From CAYLNK01 sp964384675 (GTDB lineage: Bacteria > Acidobacteriota > Thermoanaerobaculia > UBA5066): a stretch of 28,865 nucleotides of DNA. A program made the translations under genes and the position numbers. Position 1 is the stretch's first letter; each line of letters opens with the position of its first letter. The stretch covers positions 1 through 28,865 of the forward strand of contig CAYLNK010000047.1 of NCBI GenBank assembly GCA_964384675.1. The letters are read 5' to 3'. A model generated the notes under the pieces. It was not told the origin of the DNA and did not search any database. It worked only from the letters and a program-made list of their open reading frames with translations. Of the stretch, positions 28,294 through 28,865 are shown one piece after another.

Positions 28294-28865
28294 ATGCGCG
28301 GAACGGCGGGTCGATGGGCGCTCTTCGGGTTCGCCGTCTTCCTGGTCGCCTTCGCCGTGCGGATCGCCAATCTCGACTCGGCGTTCGTCCAGGGGGCCGC
28401 CCGGATCCCTCCCGCCGACGACCTGTACCACGCCAGGCGGATCGTCCACTCGGCGCTGCGATTCCCCGAGGTCCTCGACCTCGATCCCGATCGCGGCGTC
28501 GGCGGGGCTTTCTGTCCGTGGCCGCCGCTCTACGACCTGGCCGCCGGAGGCGCGGCCAGGCTCCTCGGGGCGCACGACCAGGGAGGAATCGTCGCGCGGG
28601 CCGCCTGGTTCCCGCCCTTCTTCTCCGCGCTCTTCGCCGCCGCCGCCTCGGTCTTCGTCGGAAGCCGGCTCGGACTCGGAGCGGCGGGGATCGCCGCGGC
28701 GGGGATCGCCCTCGCCCCGAACCTCGTCGCGATCTCGCGGATCGGAAGCCTCGACCACCACTATCTGGAGGGGCCGCTCGCCTGCGGCGTCGCCCTCGGC
28801 GCGTGGCATGCCCTCCGGTCGGCGCGTCCGGGGCGCGCCGGTCTCGCGCTCGGCCTCGCCGTGTC
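28294..28865 (+). CDS. STT3/AglB/PglB-like oligosaccharyltransferase (3' truncated by window edge)
   Basis: The first 190 codons of a membrane protein; no stop occurs before the window ends. The N-terminal helix GRWALFGFAVFLVAFAVRIA is followed by a periplasmic loop with PPADDLYHARRIVHSALRFP, which matches the first catalytic acidic motif of STT3 proteins (D-P-Y-Y-H in AglB). FCPWPPLYDLAAG and SRIGSLDHHYLEG (the DHH..E motif of the later loop) are also STT3-typical. This family transfers lipid-linked oligosaccharide to Asn in the periplasm. The rest, including the WWD-type motif that would prove function, lies outside. With the GT39 protein at 4645-6720 it hints at protein glycosylation, though the two are far apart. 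Confidence 0.8.
   Translation, partial: MRGTAGRWALFGFAVFLVAFAVRIANLDSAFVQGAARIPPADDLYHARRIVHSALRFPEVLDLDPDRGVGGAFCPWPPLYDLAAGGAARLLGAHDQGGIVARAAWFPPFFSALFAAAASVFVGSRLGLGAAGIAAAGIALAPNLVAISRIGSLDHHYLEGPLACGVALGAWHALRSARPGRAGLALGLAV

Noticed and set aside
28251..28370. Extended start of the kinase hybrid at 28370
   Set aside because: It would overlap the divergent STT3-like gene and adds a low-complexity basic/Ser stretch; TTG 28250 fits the promoter-like TAGACT.
1..28865. tRNA, rRNA, riboswitch, CRISPR, insertion sequence
   Set aside because: Gaps between genes are short and none shows cloverleaf, array or transposase features; none called.

Overview
The window is about 28.9 kb of very GC-rich (roughly 70% by eye), densely coded bacterial chromosome. 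The gene content is a PilZ + repeat protein, a periplasmic-propeller GGDEF protein, a dockerin-tailed subtilase, an M43 protease, a Ser/Thr kinase hybrid, a MeaB-epimerase fusion and an STT3-like transferase. Together these suggest an Acidobacteriota-like or similar deep-branching Gram-negative lineage. That is inference only: there is no rRNA or other phylogenetic anchor, and I saw no tRNA, rRNA, CRISPR array or intact mobile element.

Left part (1-8876) is an aromatic-amine / kynurenine catabolism neighbourhood. It holds a 5'-truncated 2-aminomuconate-semialdehyde-type dehydrogenase, an AmnB-like catalytic 2-aminophenol 1,6-dioxygenase subunit, an AmnA-like non-catalytic subunit fused to a RidA-type 2-aminomuconate deaminase, and a KynB-like kynurenine formamidase. 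Together these would run ring cleavage, semialdehyde oxidation and deamination, fed from tryptophan. The set is interrupted by a broken ATPase/DUF4276 module with an apparent internal inversion (1315-2414), a 3-methyladenine glycosylase, a PilZ protein, and an opposite-strand GT39-type membrane glycosyltransferase. A dense set of TTGACCCG palindromes closes the kynB side.

Middle part (9000-18971) holds a secreted M43 metalloprotease, a single-polypeptide MeaB GTPase + methylmalonyl-CoA epimerase, a divergent sigma-54 activator with two GAF domains, a Kef-type antiporter, two proteins of unknown function flanking a REP-like hairpin repeat, and an aroF-carA pair.

Right part (18968-28865) holds a dockerin-tailed S8 protease divergent from a periplasmic-propeller diguanylate cyclase, a LolC/E-type permease without its ATPase, a BtpA-family protein, a HisKA-REC-GAF-Cys4-Ser/Thr kinase hybrid, and the start of an STT3-like oligosaccharyltransferase that runs off the window.

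Two genome-style signals stand out. At most operon-leading genes a TANNNT hexamer lies only 6-10 nt before the start codon with no Shine-Dalgarno, the signature of leaderless transcription. Three convergent gene pairs share one palindromic CTAG as both stop codons, leaving no room for terminators.
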